From Maritimibacter sp. (lineage in GTDB: Bacteria; Pseudomonadota; Alphaproteobacteria; Rhodobacterales; Rhodobacteraceae), in NCBI GenBank assembly GCA_002695005.1, contig NZNT01000014.1, positions 1 through 64,000 on the forward strand: 64,000 bases of DNA, in the 5' to 3' direction. This document shows, piece after piece, positions 1 through 7,758 of the stretch (position 1 is the first letter of the stretch; each line of letters begins with the position of its first letter). The position numbers and the translations under genes are program-made. The notes beneath the pieces were generated by a model that saw nothing but the letters and a program-made list of their open reading frames with translations, had not been told where the DNA came from and searched no databases.

Positions 1-49
1 GGTTTCTGTCTCATCTCCACTCCTTGGCGGTTACGATGAGCCAGAAACC
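1..49. repeat. near-perfect inverted repeat at the left window edge
   Basis: Bases 1-15 (GGTTTCTGTCTCATC) and 35-49 (GATGAGCCAGAAACC) form arms that pair at 14 of 15 positions, with a 19-base loop. Such a hairpin just outside a truncated gene fits the end of an insertion sequence or a terminator of one. The family cannot be named from this short piece. Confidence 0.6.
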
Positions 50-82
50 CTCCATTACGAAATCAATTCAGATGTCCCAAGG

Positions 83-814
83 GTGCTGACGGCAGACAAT
101 GAATATGTCCTGAACGGCGAAAAGACTTGGATCTCGAACGGCGGGATCGCGGACGTCTACACGCTCTTTGCCCGCACCGGAGATGCGCCGGGGGCCAAGG
201 GGCTGTCGGCCTTCATCGTCACCCCCAACCTGCCGGGATTCGAGGTCGCCGAACGGCTAGAGACCATCGCGCCCCACCCGCTCGCTACGCTGCGGTTCAC
301 CGACTGCCGCGTGCCGGCTTCAGCCATGATCGGCGGCCCCGGAGAGGGGTTCCGGATCGCGATGTCTGTGCTCGACGTGTTTCGCGCCTCGGTTGCCGCA
401 GCCGCGCTGGGGTTCGCCCGGCGCGCACTCGACGAGTCGCTGACACGTGTCACAACCCGTATCGTGCAGGATGCACCGCTGGCCGATCTCCAGATGGTTC
501 AGGGCCACATCGCCGACATGGCGCTCGACATCGACGCCGCTGCCCTCCTCGTCTACCGCGCCGCTTGGACCAAGGATTCCGGCGCCCCGCGCGTCACCCG
601 CGAAGCCGCGATGGCCAAGCTCTTTGTCACAGATCAGGCACAGAAAGTCATCGACACCGCAGTACAGCTTCACGGCGGCGACGGTGTGCGTTCGGGCGGT
701 GTCGTCGAGACACTTTATCGCGAAATCAGGGCGTTACGCATATACGAAGGCGCTTCAGACATTCAGCGCATCGTCATCGCTCGCCAAACGCATACACAAC
801 ACGACAGGGGTTAA
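83..814 (+). pseudogene. acyl-CoA dehydrogenase, 5'-truncated
   Basis: The surviving 243 residues match the middle and C-terminal parts of FAD-dependent acyl-CoA dehydrogenases, which insert an alpha,beta double bond into acyl-CoA esters. Visible motifs are [11 protein letters not shown] near the start of the beta domain and [10 protein letters not shown] near the C-terminus, which carries the catalytic glutamate in this family. Family members are about 380 residues, so roughly 130 N-terminal residues are missing. The reading frame stays open back to base 2, but the upstream codons do not resemble the family, so the GTG at 83 is probably a junction and not a true start. The next gene is an aromatic CoA ligase fragment, so the pair probably came from an aminobenzoate or benzoate degradation cluster (inference). 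Confidence 0.8.
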
Positions 815-816
815 TC

Positions 817-977
817 ATGCTTGGTCCGTCCGCGCATACCGACACGTTCGCCCGCGAGAACCTGCCACCGGAGGGCAGTTGGCCGGACCTGCTTCTGGAC
901 GGGTTCGACTATCCCGACACGCTGAACGCGGGGTTCGAGCTGACCGACGCGATGGTCGACAAAGGTTACGGCGATAA
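817..977 (+). pseudogene. benzoate/2-aminobenzoate-CoA ligase, N-terminal fragment
   Basis: The ATG at 817 lies two bases after the dehydrogenase stop. About 54 codons follow, with the pattern HTDTFARENLPP and a WPDLLLDGF segment typical of the N-terminus of benzoate- and 2-aminobenzoate-CoA ligases, which are normally about 500-540 residues. The coding sequence is broken at 977, where the left end of an IS21-family element begins; the frame then runs on into the element to 1041. None of the AMP-binding motifs is present, so the fragment cannot be active. The rest of the gene is not found beyond the right end of the element, which implies a deletion or rearrangement. Confidence 0.7.
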
Positions 978-1003
978 TGAGAACGGCGGCGCAATAGTCG
1001 GCC
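978..1003. repeat. IS21-family left terminal inverted repeat
   Basis: The 26 bases begin TGAGAACGGCGGCGCAATAG and pair with 3483-3508 at 20 of 26 positions. This sets the left boundary of the element. Confidence 0.8.
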
Positions 1004-1094
1004 ATGGTAGCGGCGGGATGATCCGGCTGCGGGCGGCGTAAAAGTCGGCCACTTTTGCCCTTTCTGGCGACGGGAGGGCGGGAGGATTTTCACC

Positions 1095-2581
1095 GTGGAC
1101 TTGTATCGCAAGGTTCGACTTGCCTGCGCCGAGGGGATGAGCCAGCGCGAGGCGGCGCGTCACTTCGGGATTTCACGCGACAGCGTGCAGAAGATGTTGG
1201 CGTATTCGGTTCCGCCGGGCTACCGGCGCAAAGCGCCGATCAAGCGCCCGAAGCTGGATGGTTTCACCGAGATCATCAACGCCTGGCTGGAAGAGGACCG
1301 CGGCGTCCCGCGCAAACAGCGGCACACCGCCAAGCGGGTGTTCGAGCGGCTCCGGGACGAACACGGCTTCACCGGCGGCTACACGATCGTGAAGGATTAC
1401 ATTCGTGAGCATGATCGGCGCGGTCGCGAGATGTTCGTGCCGCTGGCCCATGCGCCCGGGCATGCCCAGGCCGACTTTGGCGAAGCGATGGTCATCATTG
1501 ATGGTGTCGAGCAGAAGGCGCATTTCTTCGCCTTCGACCTGCCACATAGCGATGCCTGCTACATCCGGGCCTATCCGGCTGCGACCTCCGAGGCCTGGGT
1601 CGACGGGCATGTTCACGCCTTCGGCTTCTTCGGTCGGGTGCCGGTGTCGGTGCTCTACGACAACGACAGGTGCCTGGTGGCACAGATCCTGCCGGACGGC
1701 ACCCGCAAGCGGGCCAGGCTGTTCAGCGGGTTCCTGTCACATTACCTGCTCCGTGACCGCTATGGCCGCCCCGGCAAGGGCAATGACAAAGGCAGCGTCG
1801 AGGGGCTGGTGGGCTATGCCCGGCGCAACTTCATGGTGCCGGTGCCGCGCTTCCCCTCCTGGGAGGCCTTCAACGCCTCGCTGGAAGAACAATGCCGCAA
1901 GCGTCAGGGCGATGTTCTGCGCGGCCATACCGAGATGATCGGCACGCGCCTTGACCGGGATCTCGAGGTGATGTCGGCGCTGCCGCCAGCCTCTTTCGAT
2001 GCCTGCGATCAGGCGAGCGGGCGGTCACCTCGCAGGCGCTGGTGCGTTACAAGACCAACGACTATTCCGTGCCGGTCGCCTACGGCCACCGCGATGTCTG
2101 GCTGCGCGGCTATGTCGACGAGGTGGCGATCGGCTGCGGCGGCGATCTCATCGCGCGCCATCCGCGCAGCTATGAGCGCGAGGATGTCGTCTTCGACCCG
2201 CTCCACTACCTTCCGCTGATCGAGAAGAAGATCAATGCCCTGGACCAGGCCGCGCCGCTGACAGGCTGGGAGCTGCCGCCCGAGTTCGCAACCCTGCGCC
2301 GCCTGATGGAAGCACGCATGCTCAAGGCGGGGCGGCGTGAGTTCGTCCAGGTCCTGCGGCTGCTGGAGGCCTTCGAGCTCGACGATGTGCAAGCCGCCGT
2401 GAAGACGGCCCTGCGCATGGGAGCCATCGGCTTCGACGCCGTCAAGCATCTGGTGTTGTGTCAGGTCGAGAAGCGACCGCCGAAGCTCGACCTCGACGTC
2501 TATCCCTACCTGCCGCGGGCCGAGGTCGGAAAGACCTCGGCGGCCAGCTACATGTGCCTGATTTCGGAGGAGGCCCGATGA
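1095..2581 (+). pseudogene. istA: IS21 transposase IstA, frameshifted
   Basis: IstA is the DDE transposase that cuts and joins the ends of IS21-family elements. The first frame (1095 onward) shows an N-terminal helix-turn-helix (MSQREAARHFGISRDSVQKM, residues 15-34) and the catalytic core, with D127 in QADFGE, D189 in LYDND and E236 in GNDKGSVEGL. Near 2018-2025 the frame shifts. Homologous reading continues in another frame from about 2024 (VTSQALVRYKTNDYSVPVAY) to the TGA at 2579-2581. Loss of one G in GGGCGG(G)TC would explain it. No slippery A-run or G-run is visible, so programmed frameshifting is unlikely; a real mutation or a sequencing error are the alternatives. The repaired protein would be about 495 residues, the normal length. 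Confidence 0.85.
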
Positions 2582-3339
2582 CCGACGCGCCCGACCTCCT
2601 GCTCGCCCATCATCTGAAGACGCTCAAGCTGCCGACCTTCCTGAAGGAATACGACAAGCTCGCGCGCCAGTGCGCCGCGGAGGGGCAGGACCACGTTCGC
2701 TTCCTGGCGCGCCTGGTGGAACTCGAACTGATCGACCGCGAACGGCGGATGGTCGAGCGCCGCATCAAGGCGGCGAAGTTCCCGGCGACCAAAAGCCTCG
2801 ACAGCTTCGACTTCAAGGCGATCCCCAAGCTCAATAAGATGCAGGTGCTGGAACTCGCCCGAGGGGAATGGATCGAGCGGCGCGAGAATGTCATTGCCCT
2901 CGGCCCGAGCGGCACCGGCAAGACCCATGTCGCCTTGGGCCTTGGACTGGCCGCCTGCCAGAAGGGCCTTTCCGTCGGCTTCACCACCGCTGCCGCATTG
3001 GTCCACGAGCTGATGGAGGCCCGCGACGAGCGCCGCTTGCTACGCCTGCAAAAACAGATGGTCGGATACAAGCTCCTGATCATCGACGAGCTGGGCTTCG
3101 TGCCTCTGAGCAAGACCGGCGCCGAGCTGCTGTTGGAACTGATTTCGCAGCGCTACGAGCGGTGCGCCACCATGATCACCAGCAATCTGCCCTTCGACGA
3201 ATGGACCGAAACCTTCGGCTCCGAGCGCCTGACCGGCGCTCTGCTCGACCGGCTCACCCACCATGTCCACATCCTCGAGATGAACGGCGACAGCTATCGG
3301 CTTGCCCAAAGCCGCGCCCGAAACAGCGCCGACACCTGA
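2578..3339 (+). CDS. istB: IS21 helper ATPase IstB
   Basis: IstB is the AAA+ ATPase that assists IstA and helps choose the target site. The 253-residue protein starts at the ATG that overlaps the istA stop as ATGA, the family's usual coupling. The Walker A motif GPSGTGKT lies at residues 109-116 and Walker B LLIIDELGF at about 166-174, with D170. The N-terminal IstB region (LLLAHHLKTLKLPTFLKEYD) is complete and the length is normal, so this gene looks intact although its partner istA is broken. A longer in-frame reading from 2458 lies inside istA and is not the start. Confidence 0.93.
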   Translation: MTDAPDLLLAHHLKTLKLPTFLKEYDKLARQCAAEGQDHVRFLARLVELELIDRERRMVERRIKAAKFPATKSLDSFDFKAIPKLNKMQVLELARGEWIERRENVIALGPSGTGKTHVALGLGLAACQKGLSVGFTTAAALVHELMEARDERRLLRLQKQMVGYKLLIIDELGFVPLSKTGAELLLELISQRYERCATMITSNLPFDEWTETFGSERLTGALLDRLTHHVHILEMNGDSYRLAQSRARNSADT

Positions 3340-3482
3340 TCACATCGTTCAGGTTTGGCCCGCTGGGCCAAAGCGCCCCGGCAGCCGCCAGCTATCTGAA
3401 AAGCGCAGCTGCCGGGGCGCGAAGCGTTCCCTCCGCTTCAATCCCATGCCCTCTCTGGTGGCAGACTTTTGCTCCGCCCCGT

Positions 3483-3508
3483 GGCCGGTTTTTGCTCCGC
3501 CGTTGACA
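3483..3508. repeat. IS21-family right terminal inverted repeat
   Basis: Read on the minus strand the 26 bases begin TGTCAACGGCGGAGCAAAAA and match the left end at 20 of 26 positions. The terminal CA is at 3507-3508. Confidence 0.8.
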
Positions 3509-3567
3509 CGGTTGAGCTCTGGATCACCCAGAACGTAGGCTCGATCGCTTTCGAACAGATTGGCCAT
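3509..3567 (-). pseudogene. N-terminal fragment of a gene cut by the IS element
   Basis: An ATG at 3567 with a good GAAGGAG ribosome site opens a minus-strand frame reading MANLFESDRAYVLGDPELNR. It then runs into the right end of the IS21 element at 3508 and continues through it to a stop near 3349. Only about 20 native codons survive. The start resembles small DNA-binding or excisionase-like proteins of integrative elements, but this rests on too few residues to be secure. It points away from the integrase gene, and the rest of it is lost or lies elsewhere. Confidence 0.5.
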
Positions 3568-3669
3568 CTCGGGCTCCTTCGTAGGGATACAAGATGGTTT
3601 TCAGTGATCGAAAGCACATTCAGAAATCCAGACTAACAAAACTGTCAAAAGTCCCTTTTGGTTCTGATC

Positions 3670-3692
3670 AGGGTTTTGACTAGGGTTTTGAC
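3670..3692. repeat. tandem 12-bp direct repeat
   Basis: AGGGTTTTGAC occurs at 3670-3680 and again at 3682-3692, a 12-bp period. It lies in the 156-base gap between the truncated minus-strand gene (3567) and the 297-aa gene's stop (3724). An operator or an integrase/excisionase arm site is possible; the sequence alone does not decide. Confidence 0.5.
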
Positions 3693-3723
3693 CAGATATT
3701 TCGCATCGTTGTGACCTGCAGAA

Positions 3724-4617
3724 CTAAGCTTCTTCGTCCGGAAATTGTTTGTGTAGGCGAGGCACTACGCGACGAAGTGTCATTTCTGAGAACGCAAAAC
3801 CAAGATGAGCTTCAAGCCGATTATGGATCTCTTTCCAGGTCAGGTGCTCGGCGCTCAAACCCAATTCGCGGTACGCGCTGGCAACTTCATCGACCTTCCG
3901 GGGGCGCCCGCCCCTCTTTGAGCCTGACGGAAGAGGCTCAAAGCGAACACTAGGAAGCATTTCTTCCAAGAGGCGTTGAACTGCATGGTTGGAGAGCTGC
4001 GATTGCCATTCTGCAGCGTTCTTTTCTGACACACAGATCGACGACCCGAATGTTGCCTTATTCAGTGACCGAGCATACGAATCCTCGACAAGATCCCCGA
4101 CCCAAGGCGGTAGCGCTCTGGCAATGACATACGACGGTCTCTCAAAGAGCACAGGTAGCGTGTGGAAATACGGTGACAAGACGTCTGATTCCAAGTCGGA
4201 GATTTCCGCGCGCTCAAATGCGCCAGGAAGAGCCAGCTTGAACGTTGTGGCTTTGAAACGTGATGACCCCATGCTCCGGACCCAACCCTCTTCCGGGTCG
4301 TTCTCGTCTAGGTCTATCAACACTTGGAAGCTTTCGAAGGGGGTTAGCTTGGCAAATAGCTGCGCGTTCGACCCCATGAGCGCAGGCTGAACGAAAACGA
4401 CCTCTCCTTCCATTGGAACAAGTGCGATCTCTGTATCCTCGAAAGTCCGCAAGAAGACGTCTTCGCACAGATCACACGCGGTTCCGAACAAGTCGTGTGA
4501 CCGGAAAGTTTCGGCTCGAATGGCCTCCACCGCCCGCGCTTGAACAGTCTCCCCGAATTTGTTCGCAAACTCGCTCCAGAGATCTGATAGCGATCTAAAG
4601 CCGGATCGGGTGAACAT
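3724..4617 (-). CDS. hypothetical protein next to the integrase
   Basis: I do not recognise this 297-residue protein. It has no signal peptide or clear membrane segment. The N-terminal two thirds are mixed and acidic. Residues about 230-290 contain a basic GGRPRK motif like an AT-hook core, followed by a predicted helical stretch (TWKEIHNRLEAH, then SEMTLRRVVPRL) that looks like a helix-turn-helix, so DNA binding is plausible. Its ATG is only two bases after the integrase stop at 4620, so the two genes are almost certainly co-transcribed and translationally coupled. Base composition is lower in GC than the backbone. A role in control or excision of the integrated element is inferred only from position. 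Confidence 0.75.
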   Translation of the reverse strand: MFTRSGFRSLSDLWSEFANKFGETVQARAVEAIRAETFRSHDLFGTACDLCEDVFLRTFEDTEIALVPMEGEVVFVQPALMGSNAQLFAKLTPFESFQVLIDLDENDPEEGWVRSMGSSRFKATTFKLALPGAFERAEISDLESDVLSPYFHTLPVLFERPSYVIARALPPWVGDLVEDSYARSLNKATFGSSICVSEKNAAEWQSQLSNHAVQRLLEEMLPSVRFEPLPSGSKRGGRPRKVDEVASAYRELGLSAEHLTWKEIHNRLEAHLGFAFSEMTLRRVVPRLHKQFPDEEA

Positions 4618-4619
4618 CG

Positions 4620-5810
4620 TTAGCCTCCAAGTTTTGTTTCGCCTTGTCCACTAACGTAAAGCGACCACTGTTCCATGAGGGTTCTGCGTCGATCCAAAAG
4701 ATCGGATCGGGCATAGGCACGTTCGACATCCGACCCGACTTTGTGCGCGAGGCTCATCGCCGCCACCTCGCGCGGCGCGCCCGCGGCCTCGGCAGCCCAG
4801 TCCCGAAACGTCGAACGGAAGCCGTGAACCGTAACGTTTTCGACCTGCATGCGTCGCAGTAGCATCAACATCGACATATTCGACAAGGGCGCGTGTCTTT
4901 TCTGCCCCTCGAACACATAGTCGGACCGCAACGCCCGCAGCGGCTCGATGATGGCGAGCATCTCATCCGTAAGGGGCACCCGATGATCCGCACCCGTCTT
5001 CATCCGTTCCGCGGGGCATGTCCAGACGCAGGTCGCCACATCGATTTCCTGCCACTTCATCCCGAGAACCTCGCCGGTTCGGGCAGCACTCAGACAGGCG
5101 AACATCAGCGCGCGCGCCGACATGGCCTTGCGCGACTTCAAGTCAGCGAAAAACGCCGGGACGTCTTGCCAACGCATCGCCTCGTGATGCTTTGGCTTGG
5201 CCTTGACCTTCGCCAGAAAACCCGCATCCTTGATTGCCGTCACCGGGTTTTCGCCGGACCGGAAACCCCTCGATTTGGCGACATCGAGCACGACCTTGAT
5301 CCGTTGCGACAAGCGTCGGGCGGTCTCATGTTTTTCCGTCCAGATCGGCGACAGACACATCAGCACTTCCGGCTGGCCGATGCTGTCGACCGGCATCCTG
5401 CCGATCTTCGGAAATGCGTGGTCCCGGAGGGTGTTGATCCACTGCGCACCATGCTTGGCGTTTTTCCAGGTCGGCAGGCGTTCGATGTGGACCTGTTTCG
5501 CGACCTCCTCAAATGTCGGTATCTCCCTCGCGGCATTGTACCTGGGATTGAGCCCCTGCTTCGCCATTCGCCGATACTCGAGCGCCCGTTCGCGCGCCTG
5601 ATTGAGCGGCACGAGATCCGCCCCACCCAACCCGAAGTCAGTTCTGAGCGATCCGCCGTTCTTGTTCTTCTGCCCCTTGACGACAACCCGCACGATCCAG
5701 CGGCGCGCGCCAGACGGATCGACGACGAGATACAACCCGTTCCCGTCCCCGTGACGTCCCGCACCGAGATTCTCGACCAGCCTCTTTGTCAGCTTTCCCG
5801 TAAGTGCCAC
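4620..5810 (-). CDS. tyrosine-type integrase, P4 family
   Basis: This is a site-specific tyrosine recombinase of the kind that integrates genomic islands into tRNA genes. The N-terminal domain (residues about 5-90, HGDGNGLYLVVDPSGARRW) is the P4-integrase arm-binding domain. The catalytic set is complete; numbered from the upstream TTG reading at 5825 it is R249 (AARTGEV), K276, H334 and R337 (HGFR), H361 (LAHK) and Y371 (ERAYARSD). I prefer the GTG at 5810, which gives MALTGKLTKRL, the start usual for this family. The TTG at 5825 is possible, and neither has a strong ribosome site. The gene lies about 150 bases from the 3' end of tRNA-Ser, the expected place for an island integrase. Confidence 0.92.
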   Translation of the reverse strand: MALTGKLTKRLVENLGAGRHGDGNGLYLVVDPSGARRWIVRVVVKGQKNKNGGSLRTDFGLGGADLVPLNQARERALEYRRMAKQGLNPRYNAAREIPTFEEVAKQVHIERLPTWKNAKHGAQWINTLRDHAFPKIGRMPVDSIGQPEVLMCLSPIWTEKHETARRLSQRIKVVLDVAKSRGFRSGENPVTAIKDAGFLAKVKAKPKHHEAMRWQDVPAFFADLKSRKAMSARALMFACLSAARTGEVLGMKWQEIDVATCVWTCPAERMKTGADHRVPLTDEMLAIIEPLRALRSDYVFEGQKRHAPLSNMSMLMLLRRMQVENVTVHGFRSTFRDWAAEAAGAPREVAAMSLAHKVGSDVERAYARSDLLDRRRTLMEQWSLYVSGQGETKLGG

Positions 5811-5960
5811 CGATGTGTACCACAAATTCTACCACACAATGAAAAGATACCGGCGAAATCGAAAGAAAGCGAGCGTGAACTGAATTCAGCCCAAACCCAA
5901 GCAAAAACAGAACTTTTCGCAACAATAGGCAACTGAGCGAAACTGGAGAATGAGCTAGGG

Positions 5961-5990
5961 TGGCGGAGGAGGTGGGATTCGAACCCACGG
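5961..5990 (-). other. candidate island attachment site at the tRNA-Ser 3' end
   Basis: A P4-type integrase gene begins about 150 bases from the encoded 3' end of tRNA-Ser. Integrases of this class normally recombine at the 3' part of a tRNA gene and leave a short duplicate at the far end of the island. No second copy of the tRNA 3' sequence (for example GTGGGATTCGAACCC) was seen in 1-5950, so the far junction is outside the window or lost. Confidence 0.4.
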
Positions 5991-6050
5991 TACGCTTTCA
6001 CGCACGCCGGTTTTCAAGACCGGTGCATTCGACCACTCTGCCACTCCTCC
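5961..6050 (-). tRNA. tRNA-Ser (anticodon TGA)
   Basis: The minus strand folds as a class II tRNA of 90 nt with the CCA encoded (5961-5963). The acceptor stem GGAGGAG pairs with CTCCTCC, the T arm contains GGTTCGAATCC, and a long variable arm follows the anticodon stem, as expected for serine. The anticodon loop reads CTTGAAA, giving anticodon TGA for UCN codons. An integrase gene lies next to its 3' end. Confidence 0.95.
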
Positions 6051-6101
6051 GGCAGAGACAGCCGATACCCCGGCCCGGACGATTCTGGAAGGCACTGCGT
6101 C

Positions 6102-6305
6102 TCATTCGGCGGGATGAAAAACAGCCGGTGTGGCGCGGGCGCTTGGTCGTATCCGGCGCAGGCCCGCTGCCAGCCCGCGTCCGGCAGCGGAGATCAGGGA
6201 CCAGGCGACGGCGGACCGCGCCTCGGCCCCGATGCGCAGGTAGTGGTCGGTGTTGATGCTTCCGTTCGCGATGCGGCGGGCGTGAGTTTCGATGCGGGGG
6301 GTCAT
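6102..6305 (-). CDS. small hypothetical protein (67 aa)
   Basis: The ATG at 6305 follows an AGGAGAGAG ribosome site at good distance and opens a 67-residue frame. The protein is basic, with TDHYLRIGAEARSAVAWSLI near the middle and an arginine-rich tail. It has no signal peptide. Its type (short, Arg-rich, with a His-Tyr/Glu-Ala-Arg segment) is common in Rhodobacteraceae, but I cannot give a function. It is divergent from the regulator/hydrolase gene at 6451, with a 145-base shared upstream region. Confidence 0.6.
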   Translation of the reverse strand: MTPRIETHARRIANGSINTDHYLRIGAEARSAVAWSLISAAGRGLAAGLRRIRPSARATPAVFHPAE

Positions 6306-6450
6306 GGTCTCTCTCCTTGTCAGACTGTGAGATTCACGATCCCCCAATCGCGGCGGGTCGCGCTTGAAGGGGACCTTGGGAAACTCTTGAGAAGTCCTTG
6401 AGATCGGCCAATCCCGTTGCACGGCCCGTCACAAACCGGTTCTGTGGGGC

Positions 6451-7626
6451 ATGACCCTTCGTTTCGGCTCCTGCGAGATTGACCCGGCGGCCCATGTCTT
6501 CAGACGGGACGGTGTCGTGCAGGCGCTGGAGCCACAGGTGTTCGACCTGATCGTCCTGTTCGCCAGCCACGCCGGGGCGCTCATCGACCGGGACCGGATC
6601 ATCGCCGAGATCTGGGACGGGCGGATCGTGTCGGACGCCGCGATATCCTCACGCATCAACGCGGTGCGGCGCGCGATCGGTGACGACGGGCGGCGCCAGG
6701 CCCTGCTTCAGACCGTGCCGCGGCGCGGGTTTCGCTTCATCGCAGAGGTAGCGGGCGGTCGGGCTCCGCCTGCGACCTCGCCCGGCGAGCAGGACATCCG
6801 GATGACCACCTCCGCGGACGGCACGCAGATCGCCTATGCATCCTGCGGAGAGGGGCCGGTCCTCCTGCGCGCCGGGCATTTCTTGACCCATATCGAGCGC
6901 GACTGGGACAGCCCCGTCTGGCGTCCGATGATCGAACGTCTCAGTGCCGGCCACAGGCTCGTGCGCTACGACCAGCGCGGGACCGGGCTGTCGGACCCCA
7001 CGCCGGTGTCGCTCTCGCTCGAACGAATGGTCGCCGACCTCGAGGCCGTCGCGGATGCCGTCGGCGCACAGCGGTTCCCCGTATTCGCCGCCTCTCAGGG
7101 CGTGCCCGTCGCCATCGCTTTCGCCGCGGCCCATCCTGACCGCGTGTCCCGTCTCGTGCTGTACGGCGGGTTCGCCCAAAGCCGCCTCGCCCGGGCCGCC
7201 CCGCAGGAGGTCGCCCGCGCCGAGGCGATGCTCACCCTGTTGCGCGAGGGCTGGGGGCGCCACGGCTCTGCCTTCGCCACGGCCTTCGCCACGCTCTACT
7301 TGCCCGATGCCGAACAGGACCAGATCGCGAGCATGACGGACATGCAGCTCGCCTCGGCCACGCCCGACACGGCGGCGGCCCTGCGACAGGCCATCGACGG
7401 GATCGACGTGACCGACAGGCTGGCAGAGGTCCGGGCACCCACGCTCGTCCTGCACATGCGTGACGACGCCGTCCAGCCGGCCGAACAGGCACGCATGATC
7501 GCGGCGGGCATCGCGAACGCCCGCTTGCGCATCTTCGAGGGGCGCAATCATGTGCCGGTGCCGGGCCGACCGGGCTGGGAGGAGGTCATGGGGGCCGCCA
7601 CCGCATTTCTGGCCGAAGCGGACTAA
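6451..7626 (+). CDS. winged-helix regulator fused to an alpha/beta hydrolase
   Basis: The 391-residue protein joins two domains. Residues 1-95 are an OmpR/CadC-type winged helix DNA-binding domain (LEPQVFDLIVLFASHAG, then SDAAISSRINAVRRAIGDDG and a VPRRGFRFIA wing). Residues about 112-390 are an alpha/beta hydrolase, with a DQRGTGLSD segment, a nucleophile S215 in AASQG where the usual motif is GxSxG, an acidic MRDD site, and a C-terminal GRNHVPVPG with the catalytic histidine. There is no membrane segment between them, unlike CadC. The hydrolase half may act as a ligand sensor or as a true enzyme. Similar fusions exist in Proteobacteria, but their ligands are generally unknown. Confidence 0.85.
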   Translation: MTLRFGSCEIDPAAHVFRRDGVVQALEPQVFDLIVLFASHAGALIDRDRIIAEIWDGRIVSDAAISSRINAVRRAIGDDGRRQALLQTVPRRGFRFIAEVAGGRAPPATSPGEQDIRMTTSADGTQIAYASCGEGPVLLRAGHFLTHIERDWDSPVWRPMIERLSAGHRLVRYDQRGTGLSDPTPVSLSLERMVADLEAVADAVGAQRFPVFAASQGVPVAIAFAAAHPDRVSRLVLYGGFAQSRLARAAPQEVARAEAMLTLLREGWGRHGSAFATAFATLYLPDAEQDQIASMTDMQLASATPDTAAALRQAIDGIDVTDRLAEVRAPTLVLHMRDDAVQPAEQARMIAAGIANARLRIFEGRNHVPVPGRPGWEEVMGAATAFLAEAD

Positions 7627-7758
7627 CACGCCGGAACCCGCTCAATTGCCGCCTGTAGGCTTTTCTTGCCCCGGTCGAAAGGTTACACTCCCGCAAAACG
7701 CGCGACATAGGCGCGAGGCGGGCAGCGCGGCGAAACGGCCGCAATAGGGGCAAGACTT

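Larger units (their letters stand above)
978..3508 (+). mobile_element. IS21-family insertion sequence (istA frameshifted, istB intact)
   Basis: The element is about 2.53 kb and contains the two IS21 genes in the usual order with the usual ATGA overlap at 2578-2581. Its ends are imperfect 26-bp terminal inverted repeats that match at 20 positions, start with TG and end with CA. The bases flanking it (GGCGATAA on the left, CGGTTGAG on the right) are not a target-site duplication, and the two flanking genes are unrelated. The element therefore probably sits at a recombination or deletion junction and not at a simple insertion. Confidence 0.9.

Noticed and set aside
2018-2030. Programmed frameshift in istA
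   Set aside because: IS21 istA is normally a single frame, and no A- or G-run slippery heptamer is present at the shift.
1-5960. Second tRNA-Ser 3' fragment as the far att site
   Set aside because: No copy of the GTGGGATTCGAACCC sequence was found left of the integrase gene within the window.
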